64,000 nt of DNA from Sodiomyces alkalinus F11 (lineage: Eukaryota; Ascomycota; Sordariomycetes; Glomerellales; Plectosphaerellaceae): positions 177,073 through 241,072 of the forward strand of contig NW_021167092.1 of NCBI RefSeq assembly GCF_003711515.1, given 5' to 3'. Each line of letters begins with the position of its first letter. Positions within the stretch are counted from its first letter, which is position 1. Under the pieces are notes generated by a model that was not told where the DNA came from, searched no databases, and saw only the letters and a program-made list of their open reading frames with translations. Of this stretch, positions 1-12,603 are shown one piece after another. The translations under genes and the position numbers were made by a program.

Positions 1-3000
1 TAACCTTATCAGCTATACCTAGTCTTATAATCGTCCGCGAAGGCAGCGTTAGAGGTATAGAAGAGTGCAGGCTTTTAGTGGTCTTTATATAGTCCGAAGT
101 AGAGACACCGCGTCTTTATCGAGCCGAGATACTTTAAGCACCTATCGGTAGCTTCGTAATACTATTTTAAAGGGTTAGTATTAAATTCGGTAAGCCTCGA
201 AGCGGCTTTAGAGATATTAGGCCGGGTCTAATAGGCGGTATAGTTAATAGAACCGACCTTCTAAAGATATAGATAGAGATTAATTCTTCGGAGGCTTATT
301 AGTCGGTAGCAGATAGTTCTAAAACGTTAGGATAAGGAAGAGGGCTTTTAACCATACGACCTCTATAATCTACCTATAACGCCTTTATCTTATCGGTGAT
401 ATAGTTATTAAGCGATAACCATAGCTTATATTATTAATAATCGTGTCCTACACGGATTCTAAGAAACTACTTAATTAGTCCTATACTCCTGATCTAGACG
501 CTTTTCTGTATCTATTTTACTAGGTTATTAGCTGTAGATTTATATTCCTTATAGTAGATTAGGATAATATCGTTAACGTAGAAGAAAGTAATTAGGACCT
601 TGTTCTTAAAGCCGTAATCGTCCTCGGTTGATTACTTTAAACCGTTTTTACCTAGTACGGAAGAGAGCTATTAGTGCTATAGCTTTAGGGAATGCCGTAG
701 GCTATATAACGCCCGGCGTAGCCGTTGAATCCCTCTGCGTTGTTTAGGGATATATATAGATTAGTTTAAAATGTCCTCGAGCTAATCGTGGGCTTTAAGG
801 CCCGTAGCCGACTAGAGTAACTACTAACCAGGGGGGTCCTTAATATAGATCTCTTCGTTAAGCAGGGTATTAGTGAATACGTTAACGGCGTTAAGTTACC
901 GAGTCTTAAGATTAAAGTAGGCTATAATACCTATTAGGGGCCTAAAGGTCCTTCTAGCGAGGGTAGAGGCGTAGGCGTTAAGGTGGTTATTTAGTTATTA
1001 ATCCCCTTAAACGTATAGGCGTGCCTTAAACATATTAACGTAACTAGTAGGGTCGACCTTATACTTAAAAACCTATTTAAGGTCTAGTAGCCTTAGAACT
1101 GATTTAGAGAGTTCTAAGCCTTACCCTTACTAGTAGGACTATTCCTACCGTTTAAAGGTGCCTATTAACCTAAGCGTGCTAACCTCCTATAAGGCGGCCT
1201 TAATCTATTCTAATTTATAGGGACTCTTTAGCATTTATAACTAGTTTAGAGGTTCCTTAGGTATATCGCGGCATAGCAGCGGCTTCTTTGGTATCTGGAT
1301 CTAATTATAGAAGGTATAAAAGGAAGGAGGGGTATAACGGTTAGTTGGACGCCTGTTACGAGTAGGCCTTTCGGTAGTGGCCGTTAGAATAATAGGAGGG
1401 CGGCTTCTTCTGCTTATAGAAGCAGGATAGTTAGCTATCGTAGTGAAAGAAGAGATTTAAGGAGACTTAGCCTAGTAGGAGCCGTAGATACCGGATTAAC
1501 GGCGGTGGCAGTGGCAGTGGTTAGTTTCTTGTTAAGAACTAATTGGTCAGGGGATAGTAATCATATTGCGACGGCATCGCCGGTTGCGGCCGTATCGTTA
1601 GATTAATCTTCGGTATCGTTAGGCCGTTTAAAAACCGGCTGTAGATCCGTAGTTCTGTTTAGTGGTGTAGGAGGGCCGTTTATAGTTGTTAAAGGAGGGA
1701 AAATAGGTGCCGTTAGAGGTATAATTATAGGTGTAATTATAGAAGATGTTAAAGTATGTGCCGCTAGAGGCGTGGAAGGCGTTATAGGGCTTATTTACCC
1801 TATTCCACGTGCCTCCTGATTAGGTGTCTCGTGCTGTTATTCATCTTCCTGCTATTAGTCTTCTGTAGATTCTATAGTGGTTATTGAACCTGCATCTCTA
1901 TCTACCGGCCTAGAAGTAATAGTAGTAATAGCGGCGATAGCCGTAGTGGCCGTAGCAGTAGCAGCCTCCGCTATTACCTCCCTCGTGGTATTCTCCTCTT
2001 ATAGCGTTTAAGGGTGAAAATTACCCACGTTAGTAGTAATACCCAGAGGATCGTGGAGTTAATAATTTATACGCAGATTAAGCTGCTCGCAAACCTTAAT
2101 TAATACCTTAGGTTCGTGGTCACGATCTTTATAGAGCAGTTCTTTGTTAAAGGTGATATCTCTCGTGTGCAAGATCCTCCTTAATTTTAGCACCTAAATG
2201 CGGTATATATTAGTGCTCTTATACCCGATTAAATACTCGATATATACTCTTTCGGCTAATGTAGCATTATGGTTGCGACCTTATTAGTAGTTAGCGGTTA
2301 GAGGATAGGCTCTATAACGATACGTTTTTAGGTAGCTAACGATAGGCTTTATTAGGATCTTCTTTAGGCCATATTTATTAATCTAATCCTTTATCTGCCC
2401 TTAGGGGGTTTTCTACTAGAGGTCCTTCCGAGGGATAAGGTTATATAGATATACTATAGCAGCTACTAGTTCTGGCTATATATCCTCCTAGATACCTAAG
2501 GCCGTTACGAGGGTCCTCGCGATAGTAAAGATAATGCTACTATAGTGTTCTGCCTTTAGATTCTGTGCGGCTATATATAGCGATAACCTCTTAAGCAAAA
2601 TCCCTCTCTTATCGGCCTATTTATCGAAGCCTTTTTAAAGGGATCTTTCTCTATCTAGGCGGATTACTATAATTATATAGTGGTACTGCCTTTAAAGGAA
2701 GAACTTGAAATTCACTAATATAGGTAAGCCTAATTTATAGTTATATAGGAACCTTACAATAGCTTAACGAGTACAGGGATCGTATAAAAGCATCACGACC
2801 ATTATACTATTATAGGCCTCGTTAAGGTTAAAAAGGTTAACCTCTATCCTATACCACGGTATCGTTATTTAGTGGTTAGGCGACTAACTAGAAGTAACCT
2901 TCTTTACCTTACTAAGGGTATAGGCCTTATAGTCTACTATAAGAGGGCCTTTTTGATATTCTTTAATCACGCCTCTAATAAGGGTATCGTTAATTTTATC

Positions 3001-4690
3001 GAGGGTAATAGCGCCGGCATAACTTAGCCTCTTATACTATAAGCGAGCGTTAGCCACGCTTATAGTAGGCGTCGTGGAACTATTAAAGAAGCTGCTTAGT
3101 AGGTGCTGTTAACGATCTGTTAGAATAAGAGTATATTAATCGTTAACGTTATTTAGAGGTAGGGCTACTAAGCCCTCTACGTTTAGCGCTTCGAGGCCGG
3201 AATCAAAAACGATACCCTATCCCTTTAATCTTCTAGTCGCGATTGAGGTTATTAGGTAGTCTTATATAAAAGTAACGCGATTTAGCACTAAAATAAAGGG
3301 ATTACTATATTTATTGTCCACTTCTAATTATATCCTGCTATAACCCTTAACTAGCTTAGTTTCTCTATCACCCGTTTAAAAATAATACTCTTCTATAGCA
3401 GGTTTAAAGTCCTATAATAAGTGTTATTAGTTAATAATATACCTTGAGGTGCCGGAGTCGATTAGCAGTTAATTAAAGAGGTTACTACTAACGTTACTAT
3501 TTAGCTATATAAGGGAATATATCCTATAGGGTTCCTTATCGGAATCCTTATCCTAGTTATCGATAAAATTAGATACCTCCTTTAACGATTCTTTCGGGTA
3601 TACCTTCTAAGAGTCGTTTTTAGTACCCGTTTTAAGGCTTTTAGCGTCCTTTTCGTTATTCTCCCGGAATCTCTTTTAACATTCGTTATCCTAGGTCTGA
3701 ATATTGCGGTCGTAGCGTTCTAAGATCTTTTTTAAAGGTATATATCCCTTTTTCCTGTATACATTATTTACGTTTAGGCACTTCTATAAAGGCTTATAGT
3801 TATACTTACTCCTCTTTTCATTACGGTAATCGCAAAGCTACTCTTTCTTTTAGTATAAAGAAGAGGACTACTAGCTATCCTATTATCCCGATTATACCCG
3901 CTAATCCTGACCTTCTTTATCCTTACCTAGGAAGGTTACCGTATAAAATAAAATACGGTAGGCTTCTTATTAAGTCGGTGCGGGTAGCAGCGTCGAAGCC
4001 ACGTCGTATACTCCTCCATAATAAATTAAATCAAGAGTAGGTCTTTCTCTTCTAACCGTAGAAGCTCTATAAAGCGTCCTTCTAACTACTTTAGTGCTAC
4101 GCTGCCTATAGCGTTAAAGAAGCCGTTAATCTAATTATCTTTAGTATGGTAGGCATAAACTTCGTATATCTCGGCGTCGTAGTATAGCTTAATAAAGTCT
4201 GTTAGCTAGCGTTTATACGGTATACGCCTAACGTTTTAAAGGTATTCGTCTTAGCGTCTCTTAATTAGTGATTTTTAGGCGGCGTTTATCGGCTTAAGGT
4301 GCGTCTTAAGGGCCTTTAATATATCCCTTACTTTCTTATAGCCGGCGTACTAATTCCTTAAGACAGGGCTAACCGTCTTTGTAATATAGTCGTGGAGTGC
4401 TTAGATCCCCCTCTTTTTAGCCTTATACCGATCCTCTTCCACCTACTAGATCTTAAACTATATATCCAAATTACCTTTTCCTTTAATAGAGGCTAAAGGC
4501 GTCGGTGGATCTATTCGAATATAGCGCTTCGGCCATTTAGCTTGTTTAAGGTCAGGATCAACTAGGTTAGTAATATTATAGGAGTACGCGATAGTTATCA
4601 CGGCTTTAATCCAAGGCCTTTAGTCTTTCGGAGTAGTAAGCGTTATAAGGCCTATAATAGGCACTACTATCGTAAAAGCTATCGGTATAC
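1..4690 (-). pseudogene. gag-pol: Copia-1 gag-pol polyprotein, decayed
   Basis: Gag-pol polyprotein: structural gag plus protease, integrase and reverse transcriptase/RNase H that copy the element and insert the DNA. Visible pieces on the minus strand: gag near 4700-4200 (frame containing TPKD then PWIKAVITIAYSY), a zinc-knuckle remnant near 3790-3850, protease LLIDSGTSRYI near 3430-3475, an integrase region about 2000-3000, RT about 480-1150 with GFNGYAGR and LSSVLGKNGLK, catalytic FFYVNDI at 566-586 (YVDD with one Asp lost), and RNase H at about 1-300 with TRPNISKAASRL and AAFADDYKTRYS. Stops are TAA/TAG throughout, consistent with RIP. The frame shifts in places, so the limits are approximate. 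It cannot encode a working protein. Confidence 0.85.
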
Positions 4691-4898
4691 TAATAAAAAG
4701 CAGTGGAATAGAATAAACGGAAAGACTAATTAACTATACTAAACGCTTAAAACGATAGTGCGATTAAAACGATAAAGTAATTAAAAAAAACTAAAGCAGA
4801 CGGATATTGCTAATAATACTAAACTACCCGCTGCAGACTTAAGGCTGATTGCCTAGAAGCTATAGGATCGATCGGAATAGCAATATCTTATTAGAACG

Positions 4899-4910
4899 CC
4901 GGGCTTATAA
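4899..4910 (-). other. Putative primer-binding site of Copia-1
   Basis: Immediately inside the LTR the minus strand reads TTATAAGCCCGG. The same or a very similar 12-mer follows the LTR end of Copia-2 (18490-18501) and Copia-3 (18933-18944, TTAGAAGCCCGG). This is the position of a tRNA primer-binding site in LTR elements. I could not assign the tRNA; the original may have been TTATGAGCCCGG before RIP. Confidence 0.55.
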
Positions 4911-4911
4911 C

Positions 4912-5155
4912 TATTAGCATATAAATAAGGTACGTAAAAGATATATATATACATCTAAGTAAAGTTTGTGATACTTTATGGGGATGTCTAACTATACGGA
5001 AAAAGCAGGGGAAATTAGAGTGGATATATAGGACTAAGGTACTCCACACGTCTAATATAATATGGTTTATCACACCCCGATAAGGTGGCTATAGCATCTA
5101 ATATTAGGCATAGATCCCCTAGGGCCCACGTCGTAGTCCGTGTGCCTATACGATA
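4912..5155 (-). repeat. Copia LTR, 5' LTR of Copia-1 and apparently 3' LTR of Copia-2
   Basis: On the minus strand it starts TATCGTATAGGCACACGG and ends TGCTAATA, read as TG...CA with both ends changed by RIP. On its left is the Copia-1 primer-binding site. On its right is a purine run (5156-5176) and a 3' region identical in kind to that of Copia-4 at 61470. Only its last ~70 bp (5085-5155) match the LTRs at 18503 and 61206; the rest does not. It therefore looks like a shared or recombinant LTR joining two related Copia families. Confidence 0.7.
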
Positions 5156-5449
5156 TATCCCCTTAGTTAAGGTGGGTCTTCCCAGGTTAACTAACTAATA
5201 ATAGGCTTCGGTTTAAACTAAAAGCTCTTAACTGTTTTATTATAAAATTAATAGTTAAGGGAAAACGCCCTTATAAAAGGATCTAAATCCGGAACTTTTA
5301 CCGTTTAATTTAATTCTATCTTAATTAGTTTCTTAATCCTGATTAGCCGGACCTGCTTAATCGGATCTATATCTATCGGATCTACTACGCCCTTAGGGGC
5401 ATTTATCGTCGTTATAGCTTTAGCGTATTCGATATTTTCGTATAGTTAC

Positions 5450-5637
5450 TTTAACTACTCGATACAATTCTTTTAATGCGTTAAATTAGGCTATTATTAT
5501 AGTCTTTTAATCCCTGCCTCCGGTAATGCCTTCGTTAAGCCGTCCGCGATTATATCCTTCGTGTTAATGTACGTAACCTTAAAAAGACCTTACTATACTA
5601 ACTAAGCACCTACTAATTATTAATATCGATATACTAT
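5450..5637 (-). pseudogene. Copia-2 RNase H C-terminal end, separated from the rest by the Gypsy
   Basis: The minus strand carries KVTYINTKDII followed by ADGLTKALPEA (about 5520-5585), the classic end of the Copia RNase H domain. The upstream part of the same domain is at 13150-13650. The Gypsy element inserted between them, with its ACTAT target duplication at 5633-5637 and 13141-13145. From 5156 to about 5450 lies the 3' untranslated region and polypurine tract, with no other gene seen. Confidence 0.85.
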
Positions 5638-6174
5638 TATTACGACGGCTTCCGGTCCTCTATAGTTATAGTGGACGATAGGGGACTGGCGTCGAGGTTT
5701 TAGTTTAAATAAGAAGAGGATGTTAACTAAAGAGCAATAACTATCGTTCGTAGTAGTCTGGTCGTAGTTGCGTCGTAAAGACTAGGCGTCTTCTTCACAA
5801 GGTAGGTTTAAGCGTAGAATAGTAGTCCAGGTGAAGACTTAGATTAATCGATGTCTTATTCTCTAATAGAAGTAAGACCTAGGATACTCTAGTATATATA
5901 GTGATAGCGCCTTCTTACCTATAGTGACTATTCCTTACGTAGTTACTATATCTAAGTGATCTGGTCATGACCGATCACTTACTAATCACTCTGGCAGAGT
6001 AATTAACCCTAGGCCGTCTAGATAGTATACTAAGTACCTTTATACCTAGTAACACGTGATTTAATACGTGACTCCCTAAGTTATCCTGTGTTATTCCTTA
6101 TCTAGGGCCGTCCCGGGGGACGTATACTAGTTATACCCGTGGGTTTAGTCTATATTAGGTGGCTAGCCGTAATA
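5638..6174 (-). repeat. Gypsy 3' LTR (left), 537 bp
   Basis: Starts TATTACGACGGC and ends GCCGTAATA, an inverted terminal pair that reads as TGTTACG...CGTAACA before RIP. It is preceded by ACTAT at 5633-5637 and aligns end to end with 12604-13140 at the same length. Confidence 0.95.
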
Positions 6175-6190
6175 TTACCCCCCTCCTTCT
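6175..6190 (-). other. Polypurine tract of the Gypsy
   Basis: On the minus strand the 16 bases next to the 3' LTR read AGAAGGAGGGGGGTAA, a purine run in exactly the place where plus-strand DNA synthesis is primed. It fixes the orientation of the element. Confidence 0.85.
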
Positions 6191-6278
6191 AAGCGCTGTC
6201 CTAGCGGTCGTATAAGTAGGTCGCTTCCCTTAGTTAGTGTTCCTTAGGTTTTTTCTTCTTCTTTTATTACTAACTATT

Positions 6279-6908
6279 ATGCCCGACCGTGTTTAGAAGT
6301 TATCCCGTCCTAAATCTCGTTCCGCTAAAAACCGATCGACCGTTTCTGCCCTTATTGCTAATCAGGGCTACGAGGTTATCCCTTATACCCGTTATGCTTC
6401 TAAGAACGTGCCGTGCTTTATTCTAGACGATATTGCTTATTACTACGCGTGCTTCCGCTTAGGTCGTTCTTATAATAGTGCTAGGACCCTAATATCTTCT
6501 AGTACGCTCCTGCCCTCGCCCTCCCGTTTAGCTCCTATCGCTTATTCTTTCGTCTTCCTAGCGGGTTATATAAACGAGGAGTTAAAGCGCCTTAAATAGG
6601 AGGAGGAGCGGACTAAGGAGATACTCCACGAGGCGCTCGCCCGCTTATTCCGCCTTCGCCGAACTTATTATTTACTATGGAAAAAAGGGGTAGAAATAGT
6701 TCGTAAGGACCTTACCGATATAGAGGAGCTTAAGAAGGTGGAGAAAGAGAAAGAAAAGGCCCGTCGGGCCGAGTTAGAGGCGGTGGCTACTATATAGGCT
6801 ATTAGTATTATAGATATAATTAATTAGAATCAGGTAATAGTATAGGATATAGGTGACTTTTCGGATACTAATCTTATATAAACCGCGGCGTCTGGTTCTA
6901 GGTCCTAA
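6279..6908 (+). pseudogene. Antisense accessory ORF of the Gypsy, unknown function
   Basis: A frame of about 210 codons on the strand opposite to pol, lying between the pol stop and the 3' LTR. It begins ATG CCC GAC at 6279 and is broken only by TAG or TAA codons (for example at 6294, 6597 and 6795), all explicable as RIP of TGG, CAG or CAA; there is no TGA. The N-terminal part is basic (SRPKSRSAKNR). The middle has YEVIPYTRYASKNVPCFILD. The C-terminal third is highly charged (EELKKVEKEKEKARRAELEA) and looks coiled-coil. The frame converges tail to tail with pol. I recall that Boty-type Gypsy elements of Botrytis carry an antisense accessory gene called brick in this position; whether this is the same gene I cannot tell from sequence alone. 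Confidence 0.7.
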
Positions 6909-6924
6909 TAGTGTTTTATCGGTA

Positions 6925-9900
6925 TTACTTTAGGAGTTACTTATAATAGATTAGGTTTTCTTTAGGCTCCTAGGTATTATCGCCGTGGTCGTAGTTTTTC
7001 CACTTTATAAAATATTTAGTGCCGTCTAGCGTCTCTCGATAATCGAGGATTTATTCTGCTTCGTATACGTTACTAGTATCTACCACGATTATATCTTATA
7101 TTATTTTTACGTTTTTCGGTGCTAGTTTAAGTAGTAAAATATAGAAATTATTATATATCCTTATTATCGGAGGTAGTGATAGGATATAGTTCGTATCTGA
7201 TTTTTTCTCTAGGATTTTAAATAGTCCTAATTTTTTAAAATCTAATTTATCGCTCAGTTATTATATTTTAATGTTTTTGCGAATAAGGTAGACGCGGTCC
7301 CCTATTAAAAGGGTTAGTCCCTTAATCCTTAATTAATTTACGTATCTGCTTATTCGTATTCTAACTATCTTTAAGTCGGTTCGTAGTTCTTCGTGTAGTT
7401 TTTTTATACATTTAACTATTTTTATCGCTCTTAGTGCGTTTAGTCCTTCTAAAGGTTTTCTAAATACTATCGGGGTGTATCCGTAGTTTGCTTTGAACGG
7501 TGTTTTCTTTATTAACTCGTTTAATAAGCTATTATATAAAAACTATATAAGTAGTAGATATTATACCTAATTATCTTATTCGTACCCTATATAGTATTAT
7601 AGGTACTATTCTAGGACTTAGTTTATAATTTCGGTTTATCCGTCCGTTATAGGGTAAAACGCTATCGAATACTTATATTTCGTTCCTAGCTAGCTTATAA
7701 CTGCTTTCTAGAAGTTACTAGTAAAGAGTTTATCTCTATCCGTGATAATTTCGTTCGGCGCGCTATAATCCCGGATTACGCGGTTAATAAAGATACTTAC
7801 TAGTTCTTCTACTATAGTGTTTTTAATATATAGAATATAAAGAGTATATTTTATGAATCCGTCGATAATCACGAATACGCTATTATAGGCGGTTCCTGTT
7901 ACTAGGTCTTTGGATACTAGGAATCCTATTATAAAGTCTATTATAATTAATTTCTATAGTCCGTCTACTACTAGTAATGGCTTTAGTAGTCTATAAGGTT
8001 TATATCGGCTGCTTTTTACTTTCTAGTAAATATCGTAGTTACGAACAAAGTCCCTGACTTATTCTTTAATTCCTGTATAGCCGTATTATTATCGTAATCG
8101 GCGGTACGTTTTATAAACTCCTTAATATCTATATATTAGTAAGGCGTGTGCTTCTTTAAACGTGGTGTCGATTACCTGATTAATACTATTTATTTCTTTG
8201 TTTTTAAGGGTAAGAGCTTCTCCTTCTTATTAGAGTATAGCTTATAGTTTAGGTAATTTATCAGGTATTCTTAGTCGGCTAAATACGTTTACGCGGCTAT
8301 TTTCGCTTCCTTTTATATATTAAATATAGAAGTTAAATTCGGATAGAAATTCTGCCTATCGGATCTATCGTTTATTAAGAACCTTAGTAGTAGTAAACTA
8401 TACGAGGTTCTTATAATCCGTGTAGACCTATACCGGGTGTTTTATTCCTTATAGATATAGTCTCTATTCTTTAAAGGCTTCGATAATAGCTATTAGCTCT
8501 TTATCGTGGATCTAATAGTTAAGTTCTAGTCCACTAAGTTTTTTAGATATAAAGGCTATAGGATATAGTCTCCCTTCTATATCGCGTTATCCGAGTTATA
8601 CTCCTAGAGCCTAGTCAGATACGTCTATTTCGAGTTTATATTCTTTATCAGGGTCTACTATTACTAAGATAGGTTTGCTAGTAACCCTTCCTTTAAGGGT
8701 TTAGAATACTTCTTCTATTCTTTCGTTCTATTCGAAGTCGAGTCCTTTTTTAGTTACTTTAGTTAAGGGGATAGTAATCTTACTATAATCCTTAATAAAT
8801 CGTCGATAGTAGTTAACGAGTCCGAGGAAAGACTAAATATCACGAATATTCTACGGCTATAGCCACTTAAAGATGTATTAGATTTTCGCCTTATCTATAT
8901 AGATTTCGTTAAGTCGTATTATATACCCTAAAAAGTTAACTTCTTACGTATAGAATTACACTTTTTCTGGTTTAACTAGTAGGTTAGCGTCTTATAGGAG
9001 TTATAGGATCGTGTGAACGTGTTATCGGTATTCTTCGAGTATTTTAAAGAAGATAAGGATATTATCTAGGTATACTATAACGAAGTAGTCTAGATACTTT
9101 CTTAGGATATTATTAATAAGCGTTTAGAACGATACCGGCGTATTAGTTGATCTAAAAGGTATAATAAGGTACTCGAAATATCCTCGCTTTATTCGGAACG
9201 CTATTTTTTATTCTTCTCCTTCCTTAATCTTATTTAAGTTATAGGCTCCTTTTAAGTCGAGTGCTATAAACTATTATACTCTAATTAGCTAATCTCGTAT
9301 CTCCGAGATAAGAGGTAGTGGGTAGCGGTTCTTAATAGTTATATCGTTAAGTTATCGATAGTCGAAATATAGTCGTAGTTTACCGTTTTTCTTTAGTATA
9401 AATAGGATCAGGTATCCTGCCGGTAATTATAATACTCTAATATAGCCTTTTACTAGTATTTCTTTAAGATATTCTTCTAAGGCACTTAATTTCTTTTAAT
9501 TTAGCCTATAAATTAGAAAGAATTTTAGGTATATCCTTTCCTTAAGGGGTATCTCGTGATCGTAATATCGATATTTCCGTAATCTAGTCTTTAGATTTTC
9601 GGTAAATAGCTTTCCGTATTTACGGTATTCTAGTAATACCTTAGCGAGTCTATCGTAATCGCCTTCTATAAGTCCTCTCTCTGCTTAGATAATCTAATAG
9701 ATTCCTTTAATAATATTTATTACGCGTCGGTTATCGTGCTATTACTACTCTCTTAAAGTTTTTCGTACTTCCTTCGCCTTAGTCCCTGACTTTTAGCGGC
9801 TATCTAAGTCTCCCTAAGGCTCCTTCGTCGGTAAGTCTTTCTGCTATTTTCGACGGATATCGGGATTAGGTAAGGTTTCCTTTATAGTCTCCTACTTACT

Positions 9901-10900
9901 CTTTAATCTCCACCGGAGCTAGCTAAGCTTCTAGTCTATATCGGGATTCCACTCGTTAAACTATAGTTTACTAAGCATAACGTCCTTATAACCTATATCG
10001 TATATATCGAACTTTATTATTCTAGTCTTATTCTAGATTTTAACCTAAAGGTATATAGTCTCCTAGCTAATAATAACTTCTTCTTAGGACTAGTTCTTTC
10101 CCGTATACGGAGTGATTTCGTACTTATCTTCTAGGTATTTCCTAACCTAGGGGATAAAGAACTTTCTTATAGCTGCTAGTAAGATAAAGTTTCCTGCTAC
10201 GCCTATATCTAATACTACGTTTATCTTATATTTATCGAGTCGTATTCTAATATAGTAATACCCTATACTACTACGCGTTATAGAGTATATCTATTAAGTG
10301 CCTCTCCCGTGCTCCTTATAATAGTATACTCTTAGTCTTTTACCTATTTAGCTCGGTATTTAAGGGATATCTCTTTATCCAGGAACCCGTACTAGATTAA
10401 AAGCCGTTCTATCTATTATAGGCGCTTATCAAGGGCCTAGAAGCGTGATTCCTAAGCTTCTTAGTCTTATTCTAGTTATCGGATTTTCTTAGTAGCGCGT
10501 ACTATATAGCTAGTAGTATTATACTCGCCTAACCGGTATTCGTAGTAATTATACCTAGGTGGTTAGAGGCGAATCTCGCGTTTAGCCTATTTACGTTCTA
10601 TCTATCCTTTCTTACGCGTTTAGTACTCGGGTAGTTAATTATCCGACTCTTATAGGCTTATTATTAGGCCGGTAAGACTATCTCGGTTTTCCTAAGTATA
10701 GTAAGGTCGCTAATATACAGTTTATTACTATTCTTCGTTAGTATTCGTAGGTGCTTTATAGTAAGCGTTATTAAAGCTAAGTTTAGTAAAACGGACTTAG
10801 TGGGTTTATCTAAGGGGTTCTTCCGCGAGCTAATTAAGTATCCGTAGCTAGATAGTTTCTTCCTTAATTAGGTCGGCTAGTTCTATAAGTTAGTATTAGA
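6925..10900 (-). pseudogene. pol: Gypsy pol: protease, RT, RNase H, integrase, chromodomain
   Basis: Domains on the minus strand, right to left. Protease near 10150-10245 (VVLDIGVAGNFI). RT about 8870-9560, with FEYLIMPFGLTNTPVSF and the catalytic box YLDN at 9061-9072, where YLDD has lost its second Asp. RNase H about 8400-8700. Integrase zinc arm near 7980-8160 (RDFVRNYDIY, originally with Cys pairs, and KSSRYKPY). Integrase core near 7690-7780 (PNEIITDRDKLFTSNF). Chromodomain 6955-7083 (ILDYRETLDGTKYFIKWKNY). Stops are TAG/TAA. The chromodomain is expected to bind methylated histone H3 tails and steer insertion to heterochromatin; that is family knowledge, not something shown here. Confidence 0.9.
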
Positions 10901-10999
10901 AGTTCGTATTATTATCCGGAACTCCGTCTAACTCCGTTTCCTAATCTTATTCTTCGAGCTTAGCGATTTCCTCTTATACATAATATATATAATCTCCTT

Positions 11000-12563
11000 T
11001 CTTAAGTTAGTGTTTCTTTTCGGGAGTAAGTCCTTTTTCCTAGAGGGTGCTAAAACCTCTACTATTAGTATTCGTGTAGACTTCCTATTCCTTCTAGATC
11101 TCTAAGATCTACTTCTATCTTTTAGCTTCTTCTTTTATTTATCCGTATTTTCAAAGGATTTCTATAATAGAGTATAAAGCTAGTCTATCCTTATCTTAGT
11201 CGGGGATTTTAACTCTATAATTATTATCGTACTCGTTACTAGATACTATAGCGAGTATCTTCTAGGGTCTTTTAGGGTAATATCTAGCTTTATTCTTCTC
11301 TAATTAGTATACTAGATAATAATTATCGTAATAGGTTATCTAATAAAGGTTAACGTGTGGTGTTTCGTCCCTTTAAATTTCTAGGTATCTAATAGCGTTA
11401 ATTTCTTTCCAGGGTTTTTCTCTTCTAATCGTATTAGCCTATCGTTATAATCGTTCTTTCTTTGGCTTATAATAATCGCGTATATAATAACCTGGCTTAT
11501 TATAGTTATAATACTTAACTTTCTTTATATCCCTTTTACCCTGCTTATCGCTTTATCGGTTAATATTATCGAGCTTTATAAGTCTACTATAATACCTATA
11601 TAAGGTATTTTCGAATTAGCGTAGGTATAGTTATTTCTTTTTCGAATTAGCCGTATAGAATAAAACGCTTATGAAATACTTCTTCTAATAGCGTTATTTA
11701 TAGTTCCGGTTATTAATACGAATTACTATTACGGTATATTCGCTAAATATCTTAGGTCGGTCTAATCAGTATAGTTCGTCCTTTACTTCTTCCTTAAGTC
11801 CTTAGTAATACCGATCTATAAAGGGTTTATCCGGGTAGCTAAGCTTTAATAAGATTTACTAGAATCTCGTAGTATAGTCCGTAGCTAACTTAGTCTAATA
11901 TAGCTAGCTTAGTTATTCGGCCGTGACTTATTCCTTATCGGGCTAGCCGAAGATAGCGTTAAGTTTTTCGATAAATACGTTAAAGTCCTCGAAGATTTCC
12001 GTAGTCCCGGGCTTCCTTAGAATTTCTATTCCTATATTCTCTAGGTAGTCTTTAGAGATAGATTCGAACTATTCGTGCGTATCCCCCGTAAGGAGTACCG
12101 CGGTATAGAGTACTTTGGTTTCTTCTATACGGATACTATCCTAGTAGAATAGGAGATAGCCTCTAAGCTAGGTAATAAAGCTCTAAAGCTATCCTCGAGT
12201 TCCGTTATACTTAGGGGGTGTAGGGTACTTATACTTAGCCCTAATCCTAGGATAATTTAACTAAGCTCTTAGGGTTATATTCTCCCGCTAAAGCTAGGTA
12301 ATTAGATTACGAATCTGCTAAAGGTTATTATTCCCTTTAGCGGCGGTAGTAGGCGTTATAGCGCTTATAGCGCTCGCGGTACGGTTATTATTATTCGATA
12401 TATTAGAAGAGTAATTACTAGCTACTTTATCGTCTGATTAAGGTTATCCTGGTTCTTCCTCTCCGTCGGAGGAACTAGATTCTTTAGACGATGATTCTTC
12501 TTTAGATAAAGTGACTTCTTCTTCCTTAGGCGAAGTAGCTTCTGCTTCGGGCGTACTACTTAT
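11000..12563 (-). pseudogene. gag: Gypsy gag with CCHC knuckle, start codon mutated
   Basis: Capsid-like protein of the element. The minus-strand frame starts at an ATA codon (12561-12563), best explained as ATG changed by RIP. It continues with an acidic serine-rich stretch (STPEAEATSPKEEE), then the retrotransposon gag domain with YPTPPKYNGTRG and FEDFNVFIEKLNAIFG near 11940-12240, and ends with a zinc knuckle at about 11460-11510, KYYNYNKPGYYIRDYYKP, in which the Cys/His positions of CX2CX4HX4C have become Tyr through TGC-to-TAC and CAC-to-TAC changes. The border with pol near 11000 is a guess. The primer-binding site should lie at 12564-12603, but I could not recognise a tRNA match there. 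Confidence 0.85.
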
Positions 12564-12603
12564 TAGCTCTTAAGGTTAGCTTACCGAACAGAATCGATTA
12601 AAA

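Larger units (their letters stand above)
1..5155 (-). mobile_element. Copia-1, Ty1/Copia LTR retrotransposon, cut by window start, RIP-decayed
   Basis: A Copia-superfamily element on the minus strand. Reading from right to left I see the 5' LTR (4912-5155), a primer-binding-like site (4899-4910), gag, CCHC knuckle, aspartic protease, integrase region, reverse transcriptase and RNase H. The order protease-integrase-RT-RNase H is diagnostic of Copia rather than Gypsy. The 3' LTR and the end of RNase H lie outside the window. The sequence is rich in TpA, and stops in the frame are TAA/TAG, as expected from RIP. Its gag differs from that of Copia-2, so it is a related but distinct family. Confidence 0.88.
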
